In this document: one piece after another, positions 1 through 8,412 of the stretch
How positions within the stretch are numbered: position 1 is the first letter of the stretch
Layout: every line of letters starts with the position of its first letter
Assembly: GCA_046296295.1 (NCBI GenBank)
Contig: JBKBLG010000001.1
Coordinates: 305,471 to 369,470, forward strand
Length of the DNA: 64,000 nt
DNA from: UBA10646 sp046296295
GTDB lineage: Bacteria; Bacteroidota; Bacteroidia; Chitinophagales; Chitinophagaceae
Reading direction: 5' to 3'
The notes under the pieces: generated by a model
The model's input: the letters and a program-made list of their open reading frames with translations, nothing else
Database searches by the model: none
Told to the model about the DNA's origin: nothing
Position numbers and translations under genes: made by a program

Positions 1-244
1 TAAATGTTTTATATGGAAAAGGTGTAAGGGTAGCCCATTGATTGCGATAGTTAACCCCTGCCCTCCAATCTACATCAGGTGCAAAACCTGTGTTGGCAGG
101 GTTCACTAGCAAAGGAGCATTAAAATATTGCGAGAAGTGTAGATCTTGAGCATTTACTTGCGTAAATAAAATACCCATAAGGAACATCCCTAAAGAGATG
201 TGTTTGCCGGTGTAATAGATAATATGTTGTATATGTTGCTTCAT
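1..244 (-). CDS. PorP/SprF family type IX secretion membrane protein, N-terminal fragment
   Basis: I read this 81-codon fragment directly on the minus strand from an ATG at 244-242; it runs off the left edge. Residues 1-32 form a signal peptide ending in VNAQ. The mature start, DLHFSQYFNAPLLVNPANTG, followed by DWRAGVNYRNQW, is the hallmark N-terminus of the PorP/SprF family of outer-membrane beta-barrels. In this family members are typically encoded directly after a giant secreted protein with a type B C-terminal domain and are thought to anchor or help export it. That is the arrangement here: the CHU_C-type gene ends 35 bases upstream on the same strand, so the two are probably co-transcribed. 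Only the first quarter or so of the protein is in the window. Confidence 0.88.
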   Translation of the reverse strand, partial: MKQHIQHIIYYTGKHISLGMFLMGILFTQVNAQDLHFSQYFNAPLLVNPANTGFAPDVDWRAGVNYRNQWATLTPFPYKTF

Positions 245-279
245 TAGGGTTGCTTTTGCAAGCAGTAGTTATGGGTAAT

Positions 280-3200
280 TTATCTTAGTAATGTGATATC
301 ACCTTTTTTTTGAAGTTTAGTACCGTCTGAAAATTCTAGGTCGAGCACGTAGTTAAAAACATCTTGTGCTTGTAATACACCTTGATATTTTCCATCCCAC
401 CCCTGATTAGGGTTGGTTCCTTGATATACAAGCTGGCCCCATCTATTAAAAATTCGCCAGTTCATACGCGTAATACCAAAACCACGCACACGTACAACAT
501 CGTTAACACCATCGCCATTGGGCGTAAAAGCAGAAGCTACATCTACCAAAGGCTCTACACTACTACGTAAGTTCACACAACTATCGGCCTCGCACCCAAA
601 TTGATTGCGTGCTTTTAAACATACTTGAAACGTTGCACTACGTTGATAGGTGTGTTGCACTAACGTGTCGGTTCTAGTGGTAACCAAACTATCGCCATCA
701 CCAAAAAGCCAGCGATAATAATTACCGCCCGAACTTGTATTTACGAAACTAACTGGGGTATTGGTTTCTGGTGGGTTGGGTGAAAAGCTAAATCTAACGG
801 TAGGACTACTACTCACCGTAATGTTAAAAGAGGTACTATCAACCAAATTACAAGTGCCTGAGTCGGTTGCAATGAGGGTGATACGATAGTTACCCGGCGT
901 ATTATACAAGTGAGTTGGATTTCGCTCGGTACTTGTAGTGCCATCGCCTAAACGCCAAAAAAATGTTTGACCTGCAATAGATATGTTATTGAAACTTGCG
1001 TTATTAGGAATACAAACACTTAGAGGGGTTGTAAATCGTGCCACTACTGCTGCTGCTGCACGAATTACTTCGAATGCAGTATCGGGTGCATTACAGTAAT
1101 TGGTATCGGTTAAAATAAGGCGAACATTATAAGTTCCTGATGAGGCATAAGCTTTGGTTACGCGTTGGTTACCTGTTGTAAGTGTGGTACCATCATCAAA
1201 CAACCAAGTAAAGCTATTGTTACGAAATGGCTTATTGGGCGGAGGCACACTGGTATTCACAAACTCGTACTTTAATGAGTCGCAGGGTAGTAACTTAATA
1301 CTATTGAAACTAACCCCAGCATCATCATTTCTAACTCTGATATTCACGAAACTGGTATCGGCAATATTACATGTATTACTATCGATAGCAATTAACCTAA
1401 CCCTAAAGGTACCGGGAGTATTAAAAGTATGAGTTGTAGTTGGCGTGGTAGTGGTAAAATCGCCAGACCCATCACCAAAATTCCAAACGTATTTTTGGGC
1501 TATCGCAATAGTGTCGGAAAAATTCACTAATAGCGGTACACACCCAGAAGTATCTCTTGTACTGCCCGGAATAGTACTTTTTAAACCACTACCCACTCCA
1601 GCAAAATCAAGTGCTATTTTAAATACTGCAAGGTTACATTGAGCACCTTGTCCACTATTATTTACATCGCTATCAACACCTGCTGTAACAGGGAAGCCGC
1701 TTCCACCTTGTCCTTTACAACTGCATACAGCATGGTATATTACACCTTGTGCATCGAACCGGCTTGTTCCACCATCTACATGATCGCCGAAACCGCCAAA
1801 TGCACCATATAACCCGCCATAGAGCTGCCGAACGGCATTTTTTTCTAACACAAATAAGTAAAAATCGCTACCATCGCCCTGATAATTTGGGTTAACAGGG
1901 TTCACTATTGGCATACCATTGGTGCCGGCATGGGGGTAACCTTGCGAGCTATTAATGCCCCCCCCCCATCCACTTACGTAAACGTTCTCGCAACGATCTA
2001 CCAGAAATGCAATAGGTGATATATCTGGGTTTTGTTGGCCTTTACCAAAATTAGCACTGTACACCCAAGCGTTTAAATCGGGGTTAATTTTGGCTACAAA
2101 TTGCTTGCCTGCTACTTGGTTATTGTTGTTGTTGAAAGGACTGTTACGTACCGTCCAAGCTACTGTAGTAGTACCCATAATATATACAAAACCGGCTTTA
2201 TCGCATTGTATACCATACAACATATCATTACCGTTGGTACCCATGTAGGTAGCTGCCATTAGCTGCCCAGTTGTACCATTGTACATAGCAATAAAACCAT
2301 CGGTCTGCCCGCCTTGAAAAGTATTGTGAAGTACAGATTGATTATTAACCCCAGGTAAGTCGCTACTTGTGGTTGCACCAGCTACATAAATATTACCTGT
2401 GATAGGACTAACATCGAGCACGAAACATGCATCTTGCCCTGTACCACCAAAGTGTGTTGCAAATACTACATTACTCAAGTTGCTAGACAATAAAAGTAAT
2501 AAGCCATCTTGGCCACCGGCATTGCTTGCTTGCGGAGCTCCTGTTGTAGTGGGGAAATCGGTACTTTGTGTACTCGTTGCCAACAAAATATTACCTCTGC
2601 CATCAACATTTACTTCACTGCGAGCATCATCGCCATAATTGCGGCGAATGGTTTCTAAACCAGTGGGATTCACAAATTTCGGACGAATATTCACACCATC
2701 ATCGCCTGTGCCACCGAGCCTTCTACTGCCTACAAGTGCTGTACCGGCAGCGTTAAATCTGGTTATTACAATATCGTTCTGGCCACCGGGACCATAATTA
2801 GCTACAGTAGTTGGATAGTTGCTACTAGAACTCCGTCCGGCGATAATTAAATCGAACCCATCCACTACCAAACTGTGAGGCTGCTCGTTACCACTGCCTC
2901 CTAAATAAGTGCTGTATAACTGGGTAGAACCGTTCGATGAAAATTTAGTGATTGCCATATCAAAACCACCAGAACTGCCCTCTGCTACACCTCCTTGAAA
3001 TTGGTTAGGTGCAATACCATTAATGCGACGATAACCAGTTGCAAATGCTACACCACCGCCATATAAGTTGCCTAATCCATCGTAGGTTGCAGTATATCCC
3101 CAGTTATCAGCACTACTTCCAGAATAGGCTGAAAAAATAAGCACCGGATCAATTACCAGTGTTTTTGTTTTATCGTAGGGTGCAGCCACAAACCGTACAA

Positions 3201-4017
3201 TGTTACCACTGTCTACTACATATTTCACATACACTTCTTTGCGGCCTTCAGGAGCAGAAGTGTAACTGTATGGCTTTGCTTCTTTTATAGTGGCTACACT
3301 GGTAGGTATTACAAGCGTACCATCATTTACCGTAAGGTTAGTTACACCGTTGAATTGCAAACGAATTTGATTGATATCGGCTCCGGGCTTCAAAATAAAA
3401 TCGTACTTCACTTTACCATTATCGGTGTAGTATCGAACATCAATTCCATTGTAAATATTTTGATAGGTTACTGCTTGAAAAATACCACAGCCACTAGCCC
3501 ATTGGTTAGGGTTATTACCTAAAAAATAATTGTTATATTTTGTTAACTTTTTTTCAGGTACGATAATGGCGTTTGAATTGGCGCCTGCAAAACTTACTTC
3601 GTAATAGTGCGTTCTGAGTAATAGGTCTTCTTCCCTTGCGGGTAAAGGTTGATGCGGCTTACCAATACCTTCTTTTTCTCCATGATAATGCCCACCATAA
3701 AACGTTGTAATAGTATTAATATCGTCGGGATGATGCAGTGCCATTTTATACCCGTTAGACAGCAAAAAAATAGCACCAAACGATAGCTGACCTTTAAAAC
3801 GAACTTGTGTATCCCACTGGCCTTTATTCTCTACAAACTCAATGTATTGTGCGTTACTTTCGATAACAAATGCAAGAGTAGCAGTTATAATGAGCATCCG
3901 CCAAAACCAAGCCAATGCTACCCTTTTTTGACGCTCTGCATCGCTGGATTTGGCCAATAATGGCTTTCGCTTAGTATGAAATACTTGGGGGTAATATGTG
4001 GTGTGTACTTTCAACAA
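280..4017 (-). CDS. Giant secreted PKD-repeat protein with type IX secretion type B (CHU_C) C-terminal domain
   Basis: 1245 residues. A hydrophobic segment around residues 41-57 ending in SNAQ looks like a signal peptide. The 40-residue extension before it is unusual, and Met41 (start at 3897) is an attractive alternative start. A region beginning FVENKGQWDTQV matches the domain common at the front of these surface proteins. It is followed by SBBP-like beta-propeller repeats (YLGGSGNEQPHSLVVDG and similar) to about residue 800, then four PKD-type modules with FGDG, FDDG, LGDG and FGDG cores between about 830 and 1150. The last 90 residues (AFTPNGDGVNDV, IFNRWGQLVYQ, GWDGKYQG) are the gliding-motility-associated type B sorting domain. 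The protein should be exported by the type IX system and displayed on the surface, with the following PorP/SprF gene as partner. It carries motif copies at 3326-3337 (perfect) and 3634-3646 (13-base variant). Confidence 0.9.
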   Translation of the reverse strand: MLKVHTTYYPQVFHTKRKPLLAKSSDAERQKRVALAWFWRMLIITATLAFVIESNAQYIEFVENKGQWDTQVRFKGQLSFGAIFLLSNGYKMALHHPDDINTITTFYGGHYHGEKEGIGKPHQPLPAREEDLLLRTHYYEVSFAGANSNAIIVPEKKLTKYNNYFLGNNPNQWASGCGIFQAVTYQNIYNGIDVRYYTDNGKVKYDFILKPGADINQIRLQFNGVTNLTVNDGTLVIPTSVATIKEAKPYSYTSAPEGRKEVYVKYVVDSGNIVRFVAAPYDKTKTLVIDPVLIFSAYSGSSADNWGYTATYDGLGNLYGGGVAFATGYRRINGIAPNQFQGGVAEGSSGGFDMAITKFSSNGSTQLYSTYLGGSGNEQPHSLVVDGFDLIIAGRSSSSNYPTTVANYGPGGQNDIVITRFNAAGTALVGSRRLGGTGDDGVNIRPKFVNPTGLETIRRNYGDDARSEVNVDGRGNILLATSTQSTDFPTTTGAPQASNAGGQDGLLLLLSSNLSNVVFATHFGGTGQDACFVLDVSPITGNIYVAGATTSSDLPGVNNQSVLHNTFQGGQTDGFIAMYNGTTGQLMAATYMGTNGNDMLYGIQCDKAGFVYIMGTTTVAWTVRNSPFNNNNNQVAGKQFVAKINPDLNAWVYSANFGKGQQNPDISPIAFLVDRCENVYVSGWGGGINSSQGYPHAGTNGMPIVNPVNPNYQGDGSDFYLFVLEKNAVRQLYGGLYGAFGGFGDHVDGGTSRFDAQGVIYHAVCSCKGQGGSGFPVTAGVDSDVNNSGQGAQCNLAVFKIALDFAGVGSGLKSTIPGSTRDTSGCVPLLVNFSDTIAIAQKYVWNFGDGSGDFTTTTPTTTHTFNTPGTFRVRLIAIDSNTCNIADTSFVNIRVRNDDAGVSFNSIKLLPCDSLKYEFVNTSVPPPNKPFRNNSFTWLFDDGTTLTTGNQRVTKAYASSGTYNVRLILTDTNYCNAPDTAFEVIRAAAAVVARFTTPLSVCIPNNASFNNISIAGQTFFWRLGDGTTSTERNPTHLYNTPGNYRITLIATDSGTCNLVDSTSFNITVSSSPTVRFSFSPNPPETNTPVSFVNTSSGGNYYRWLFGDGDSLVTTRTDTLVQHTYQRSATFQVCLKARNQFGCEADSCVNLRSSVEPLVDVASAFTPNGDGVNDVVRVRGFGITRMNWRIFNRWGQLVYQGTNPNQGWDGKYQGVLQAQDVFNYVLDLEFSDGTKLQKKGDITLLR

Positions 4018-4070
4018 TCTTAGGTTAATATAACAATAAATATTGTAACGTTAAAACCTACTCAATGTTG

Positions 4071-6170
4071 CTAAGAAATTTTACTCCAACCTGTTTTTCC
4101 TTTTTGCGACATCAAGTAATGTTTTAATCTTTCGTGCTGTGGCAAGCTAAGGTTTTCATCGCTAGTAACCAGCATTTCGGCTTGTTCTTTTGCAACTTCT
4201 AACATTGCTTTATCATTTATCAAACTAGCTAACTTAAAATTAAGTGCACCACTTTGCCGCGTTCCTTCGATATCGCCAGGGCCACGTAGTTCTAAATCTT
4301 TTTCTGCAATTGTAAAACCATCGTTAGTGGCACACATTATTTTAATACGTTCACGAGCTTCGTTGCTTAGCTTGCTACCAGTTATGAGTATGCAATAACT
4401 TTTTTCGCTGCCTCTACCAACGCGGCCTCGTAACTGGTGCAACTGACTTAAACCGAACTTTTCAGAACTCTCAATCACCATTACTGTTGCATTTGGCACG
4501 TTCACCCCTACTTCAATTACGGTTGTACTCACCATAATTTGGGTATCGTTTTTAACAAAGCGTTGCATATTCATCTCCTTTTGATCGGCAGGTTGGCGGC
4601 CGTGTACCATGCTGATCCAATACTTTGGTTCAGGAAAGTAAGATTTCACTTGCTCAACGCCTTCCATTAAGCTTTCGTAGCTTAATTTTTCACTCTCTTC
4701 GATTAAAGGATAAATGAAGTATGCTTGCCTGCCTTTTGCGATTTCGGTTCTAACGAATTCCATTACAGATGCTCTAGCCATTTCATTACGGTGTACGGTA
4801 TGAATGGGCTGCCTGCCTGGCGGTAGTTCATCCAATACTGAATAATCTAAATCGCCATAGGCTGTCATTGCTAAGGTACGTGGTATGGGTGTTGCAGTCA
4901 TTACCAGCACATGCGGAGGTAAGCTTGCTTTTTCCCAAAGCCTGGCACGTTGCGCTACCCCAAAACGGTGCTGTTCATCAACAATGGCAAGTCCGAGATT
5001 GGCAAATTGCACTTTATCTTCAATAATAGCATGTGTGCCCACTACCATTTGTATAGTGCCATCTTGCAAGCCCGCTAATGTTGCCTTACGCTCGGCTGTT
5101 TTGGTACTACCTGTAAGAAGTTTAATTGTAACCGGCAGGTCTTTTAAAAGTTCGCTCAGTCCGTTAAAATGCTGTTGTGCTAAAATTTCGGTAGGTGCCA
5201 TCAAGCAGCTTTGGTAACCATTGTCGGCCGCTAACAGCATACTCAATAAGGCAACCATGGTTTTTCCGGAGCCAACATCGCCTTGTAATAAGCGATTCAT
5301 TTGCTTGCCTCTAGCTGTATCTATTCTAATTTCTTTGATAACTCTCTTTTGAGCGCCTGTTAACTCAAATGGTAAGTAATGATTATAAAAATCGTTGAAA
5401 AGGTTACCTACTTTTTCAAACACTACCCCTCTGCTAGTTTGGTGGCGTTGCACTTTTACCAGTTGTAGCCTTACTTGTGCTATAAATAGTTCTTCGAATT
5501 TCAGGCGGCGTAATGCGGCATCGTAATCGGTTGGGGTTGGTGGAAAATGTATGTATTTAAAAGCCTCATAACGCCCTATTAATCGTAACGACTGCAACAA
5601 TGTATCAGGTAAGTTTTCCGGCAGATCGGCAGGTTGGATGGTTTGCAGCAATACTTCTGTAAGTTTGGCTAATTGCCTTCCGTTCAACCCTTTTACTTTC
5701 AATTTTTCTGTACTCGGATAAATAGGGTCGAGCACGGGCTTGCCTTTTACCGCAAGGTTATTAAATGCTTCCATTTCGGGATGCACCATTTGTGGCCTAC
5801 CGTTAAAATAACCGGTTTTGCCATATACCAACTTGCTTTGCCCAACTTCTAAAGCTTTTTGTACCCAACTAATACCCTGAAACCATGTGAGTTCTAGTGT
5901 TCCGGTACTATCTTTCAAATGAGCTATCAGGCGTTTGGCACGGCCAGCACCTGTTAACTCAACGTGTACAATAACACCTGCTACTTGTATATAATCGGTA
6001 TCGGGTTTGATATCGGCGATACGACTTACGCTAGTTTTATCGAGATGGCGTAACGGAAAATGGTTTAATAAATCGCCAAACGTGAAAATGTTGAGCTCTT
6101 TACGCAGCATATCGCCACGTATAGGCCCAACACCTTTTAAATATTCTATGGGAGTATCTAAGTTATACAA
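4071..6170 (-). CDS. recG: ATP-dependent DNA helicase RecG
   Basis: 699 residues, normal length for RecG, the superfamily 2 helicase that remodels stalled replication forks and Holliday junctions. The N-terminal wedge/OB region (LKGVGPIRGDML, then TLELTWFQG) is followed by the helicase core. Walker A is GDVGSGKT, the Walker B-like motif is IVDEQHRFG, then MTATPIPRTL, and in the second RecA lobe STTVIEVGVNVPNAT and QLRGRVGRG. The C-terminal MCATNDGFTIAEKDLELRGPGD is diagnostic of RecG. The gene is downstream of dapA on the same strand but is separated from it by a hairpin formed by two inverted copies of the window's repeated motif. It has an internal C-form copy at 5746-5757. Confidence 0.97.
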   Translation of the reverse strand: MYNLDTPIEYLKGVGPIRGDMLRKELNIFTFGDLLNHFPLRHLDKTSVSRIADIKPDTDYIQVAGVIVHVELTGAGRAKRLIAHLKDSTGTLELTWFQGISWVQKALEVGQSKLVYGKTGYFNGRPQMVHPEMEAFNNLAVKGKPVLDPIYPSTEKLKVKGLNGRQLAKLTEVLLQTIQPADLPENLPDTLLQSLRLIGRYEAFKYIHFPPTPTDYDAALRRLKFEELFIAQVRLQLVKVQRHQTSRGVVFEKVGNLFNDFYNHYLPFELTGAQKRVIKEIRIDTARGKQMNRLLQGDVGSGKTMVALLSMLLAADNGYQSCLMAPTEILAQQHFNGLSELLKDLPVTIKLLTGSTKTAERKATLAGLQDGTIQMVVGTHAIIEDKVQFANLGLAIVDEQHRFGVAQRARLWEKASLPPHVLVMTATPIPRTLAMTAYGDLDYSVLDELPPGRQPIHTVHRNEMARASVMEFVRTEIAKGRQAYFIYPLIEESEKLSYESLMEGVEQVKSYFPEPKYWISMVHGRQPADQKEMNMQRFVKNDTQIMVSTTVIEVGVNVPNATVMVIESSEKFGLSQLHQLRGRVGRGSEKSYCILITGSKLSNEARERIKIMCATNDGFTIAEKDLELRGPGDIEGTRQSGALNFKLASLINDKAMLEVAKEQAEMLVTSDENLSLPQHERLKHYLMSQKGKTGWSKIS

Positions 6171-6232
6171 GCGTTATAATTTCCAATGCGGCAATATACT
6201 TGGCTTTCAAATATTGTGCACTTAGAATTATA

Positions 6233-6244
6233 CCTTACGGTAAA
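6233..6244 (+). repeat. Repeated motif CCTTACGGTAAA, perfect copy
   Basis: Intergenic between dapA and recG; left arm of an inverted pair. Strand given is that reading CCTTNCGGTAAA. Confidence 0.9.
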
Positions 6245-6278
6245 TGTATACGCAACTATGATGGCAATAACAACATCA

Positions 6279-6290
6279 TTTACCGTAAGG
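6279..6290 (-). repeat. Repeated motif CCTTACGGTAAA, perfect copy supplying the dapA stop
   Basis: Overlaps the last codons of dapA: the coding strand reads ACC TTA CGG TAA, giving Thr-Leu-Arg-stop. Right arm of the inverted pair. Confidence 0.9.
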
Positions 6291-7170
6291 TGGCTACCAT
6301 TGCTTTTATTTTTGATTGTAAGCCTTTGCTTACGGGGGTAACCGGTAAGCGCACAATGTTGCTTACAATGCCTAGCTCGTATAAAAATGCTTTAACACCA
6401 GCAGGATTATTTTCGGCAAAGAGCATATCGTATGCTGGTAATAATTGATACTGTATTGCTTGCGCCTCTTTGAATTGGTAGTTTAAAGCATGTGTAATGA
6501 GGCTGCTAAATTGCTTGGGGAAGCAATTTGCTGCAACACTAATTACACCTTGCATGCCACAAGCAATTTGTGCCATGGCCAAGTTATCGTCGCCACTAAC
6601 TACTAAAAAATCGCTGGGTACGTTTTTAATGATTTCCATGCACTGTGCCATATCGCCACTTGCTTCTTTAATGCCTACAATATTTGGCACATCGTTGGCA
6701 AGGCGAATGGTAGTTTCGGCTGTCATATTTCTTCCGGTACGGCCGGGTACATTATACAGTAGTATGGGTTTATCGCTCGCTTCTGCGAAAGCTTTGTAGT
6801 GTACATACAAGCCCTCTTGACTAGGCTTGTTATAGTAAGGGGCGGCACTTAAAATGGCTGTTATGCCTTGTAAGTTGAAATGCTGCAGGTCGTCAATGAG
6901 TTGTTGGGTATTATTACCACCTACACCTAAAACAACTGGTACACGATTATTCACATGCGTTACCGTAAATGCTGCAATAGCTTGCTTTTCGGCAGTTGTA
7001 AGTGTAGGCGTTTCGCCGGTAGTACCTAAGCTTACTACATAATTTACACCATGGCTTATTACATAGTCGATAAGCTTACTTAGTGCCTCAAAATCTACTT
7101 CGTTATTTGGCTTGAAAGGGGTTACTAATGCCACCCCTGTTCCATGTAGAGCGGTAGTTACGGAACGCAT
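6280..7170 (-). CDS. dapA: 4-hydroxy-tetrahydrodipicolinate synthase
   Basis: 296 residues, typical for DapA, which condenses pyruvate with aspartate semialdehyde in the lysine/diaminopimelate pathway in the cytoplasm. Visible signatures are GTTGETPTL at 49-57, the catalytic Tyr139 in LLYNVPGRTGRN, and the Schiff-base Lys168 in VGIKEASGD. The start MRSVTTALHGTGVALVTPF fits the family. The last three residues and the TAA stop are encoded by a copy of the repeated 12-mer. The gene follows accA on the minus strand with a 41-base gap and may be co-transcribed with it. Confidence 0.97.
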   Translation of the reverse strand: MRSVTTALHGTGVALVTPFKPNNEVDFEALSKLIDYVISHGVNYVVSLGTTGETPTLTTAEKQAIAAFTVTHVNNRVPVVLGVGGNNTQQLIDDLQHFNLQGITAILSAAPYYNKPSQEGLYVHYKAFAEASDKPILLYNVPGRTGRNMTAETTIRLANDVPNIVGIKEASGDMAQCMEIIKNVPSDFLVVSGDDNLAMAQIACGMQGVISVAANCFPKQFSSLITHALNYQFKEAQAIQYQLLPAYDMLFAENNPAGVKAFLYELGIVSNIVRLPVTPVSKGLQSKIKAMVATLR

Positions 7171-7211
7171 ATGCTAGTATAAATGCTTAAAAAAATACTG
7201 TTTCAATAAAA

Positions 7212-8186
7212 CTAAACTTCTTCCCAATGCCCCATACGACTAAATTTTTCGATGCGCTCCTGCACCCTTTGTTCAGATGGTACTTGCCTTATTTCTGCAA
7301 GTGCTTTTTTAATACATTGTTTGAGTTTTTCGGCGGCTTCTGTGTAATCCCAATGGGCGCCACCGGCAGGTTCTGGTACAATTTCATCTACCAATCCAAA
7401 CGATTTCATATCATTTGCCGTAAGGCGTAATTGCTCGGCGGCTACTTCTTTTTTATCCCAGCTACGCCATAATATAGAGCTGCAACTTTCAGGAGAAATT
7501 ACGGTGTACCAAGTATTTTCCATCATAAGAACACGGTCGCCAACGCCAATACCTAAAGCCCCCCCACTTGCTCCCTCACCAATGATTACGCAGATAACCG
7601 GAACTTTTAGGCGAATCATTTCATAGATGTTTCTTGCGATGGCTTCGCCTTGGCCACGCTCTTCGGCTTCAAGACCTGGGTAGGCCCCGGGTGTATCGAT
7701 CAGTGTAACAATGGGTTTATTGAATTTTTCGGCCAACTTCATTAAACGTAATGCCTTGCGGTAGCCTTCGGGGTTGGCCATACCAAAATTTCGGAGTTGG
7801 CGTAGTTTGGTGTTAGCACCTTTCTGCTGGCCAATAAACATAACAGTTTCTCCATCGAAGTTGGCAAAGCCACCTACCATGGCTTTATCATCTTTCACAT
7901 TACGGTCGCCATGTAATTCGAGAAAATCGGTTGTCATTTTCTCAATATACTTTAAAGTATATGGCCTATCGGGATGGCGGCTTAGTTGTACACGCTGCCA
8001 TGGGGTAAGGTGCTCAGTGATTTCTTTTCGCTTCTCTATGATACTGGCTTCGAGCTGTTCTATGATAGCTTGGTAATTGACCTTCGGATTTTTCTCTGCA
8101 AGTCGTTTATTTTCCTCAATTTCTTCATAAAGCTCTTTAATGGGCTTTTCAAAATCGAGAAACTGACGGTTGGGGTATTGCGGCAT
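7212..8186 (-). CDS. accA: Acetyl-CoA carboxylase carboxyltransferase, alpha subunit
   Basis: 324 residues, the usual length. The protein transfers carboxyl from carboxybiotin to acetyl-CoA as a complex with AccD, the first step of fatty-acid synthesis. The N-terminal helical region (FEKPIKELYEEIEE) and LTPWQRVQLSRHPDRPYTL, FIGQQKG, MANPEGYRKALRLM, TLIDTPGAYPG, GEGASGGALGIGVGDRV and SPESCSSILW are classic AccA segments. The CoA-binding oxyanion glycines are in GEGASGGA. A G-form variant of the repeated motif (TTTGCCGTAAGG, 7414-7425) encodes LTAND within a conserved stretch. accD is not in the window. Confidence 0.97.
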   Translation of the reverse strand: MPQYPNRQFLDFEKPIKELYEEIEENKRLAEKNPKVNYQAIIEQLEASIIEKRKEITEHLTPWQRVQLSRHPDRPYTLKYIEKMTTDFLELHGDRNVKDDKAMVGGFANFDGETVMFIGQQKGANTKLRQLRNFGMANPEGYRKALRLMKLAEKFNKPIVTLIDTPGAYPGLEAEERGQGEAIARNIYEMIRLKVPVICVIIGEGASGGALGIGVGDRVLMMENTWYTVISPESCSSILWRSWDKKEVAAEQLRLTANDMKSFGLVDEIVPEPAGGAHWDYTEAAEKLKQCIKKALAEIRQVPSEQRVQERIEKFSRMGHWEEV

Positions 8187-8342
8187 AATCGAATAAATTC
8201 GGGCGGTAAAAATATTACCTTAAGGTTAACGAGCAAAACCGTAATTCTTAACATTGGCATACAAAACGATTAAGGTTTTGCACATTGTGGTGCTTCTTTC
8301 TTAAAATCAAAGCATTGCAGTGCTTTGAATTTTGTATCAATA

Positions 8343-8354
8343 CCTTACGGTAAA
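8343..8354 (+). repeat. Repeated motif CCTTACGGTAAA, perfect copy
   Basis: Intergenic between rpsA and accA, just beyond the rpsA terminator hairpin. The same gap holds a related 10-base palindrome ACCTTAAGGT near 8217. Confidence 0.9.
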
Positions 8355-8357
8355 TAA

Positions 8358-8387
8358 AAAACTCCCCTACTTGTGTAGAGGAGTTTT
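8358..8387 (-). terminator. Intrinsic terminator of rpsA
   Basis: Thirteen-base arms 8358-8370 and 8375-8387 (one mismatch, 4-base loop) are followed on the minus strand by a run of T. Lies 25 bases past the rpsA stop. Confidence 0.8.
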
Positions 8388-8412
8388 GATGTTGTATGCT
8401 AACTACTGGCAA

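Larger units (their letters stand above)
6232..6291 (-). terminator. Hairpin made of two inverted copies of the repeated 12-mer, 3' of dapA
   Basis: ACCTTACGGTAAATG at 6232-6246 and its exact reverse complement at 6277-6291 give 15 perfectly complementary bases around a 30-base loop. The right arm overlaps the dapA stop codon and the hairpin lies between dapA and recG. There is no strong T-run, so the terminator role is an inference from position and from the known use of paired uptake sequences as terminators in Pasteurellaceae and Neisseriaceae. Confidence 0.5.
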
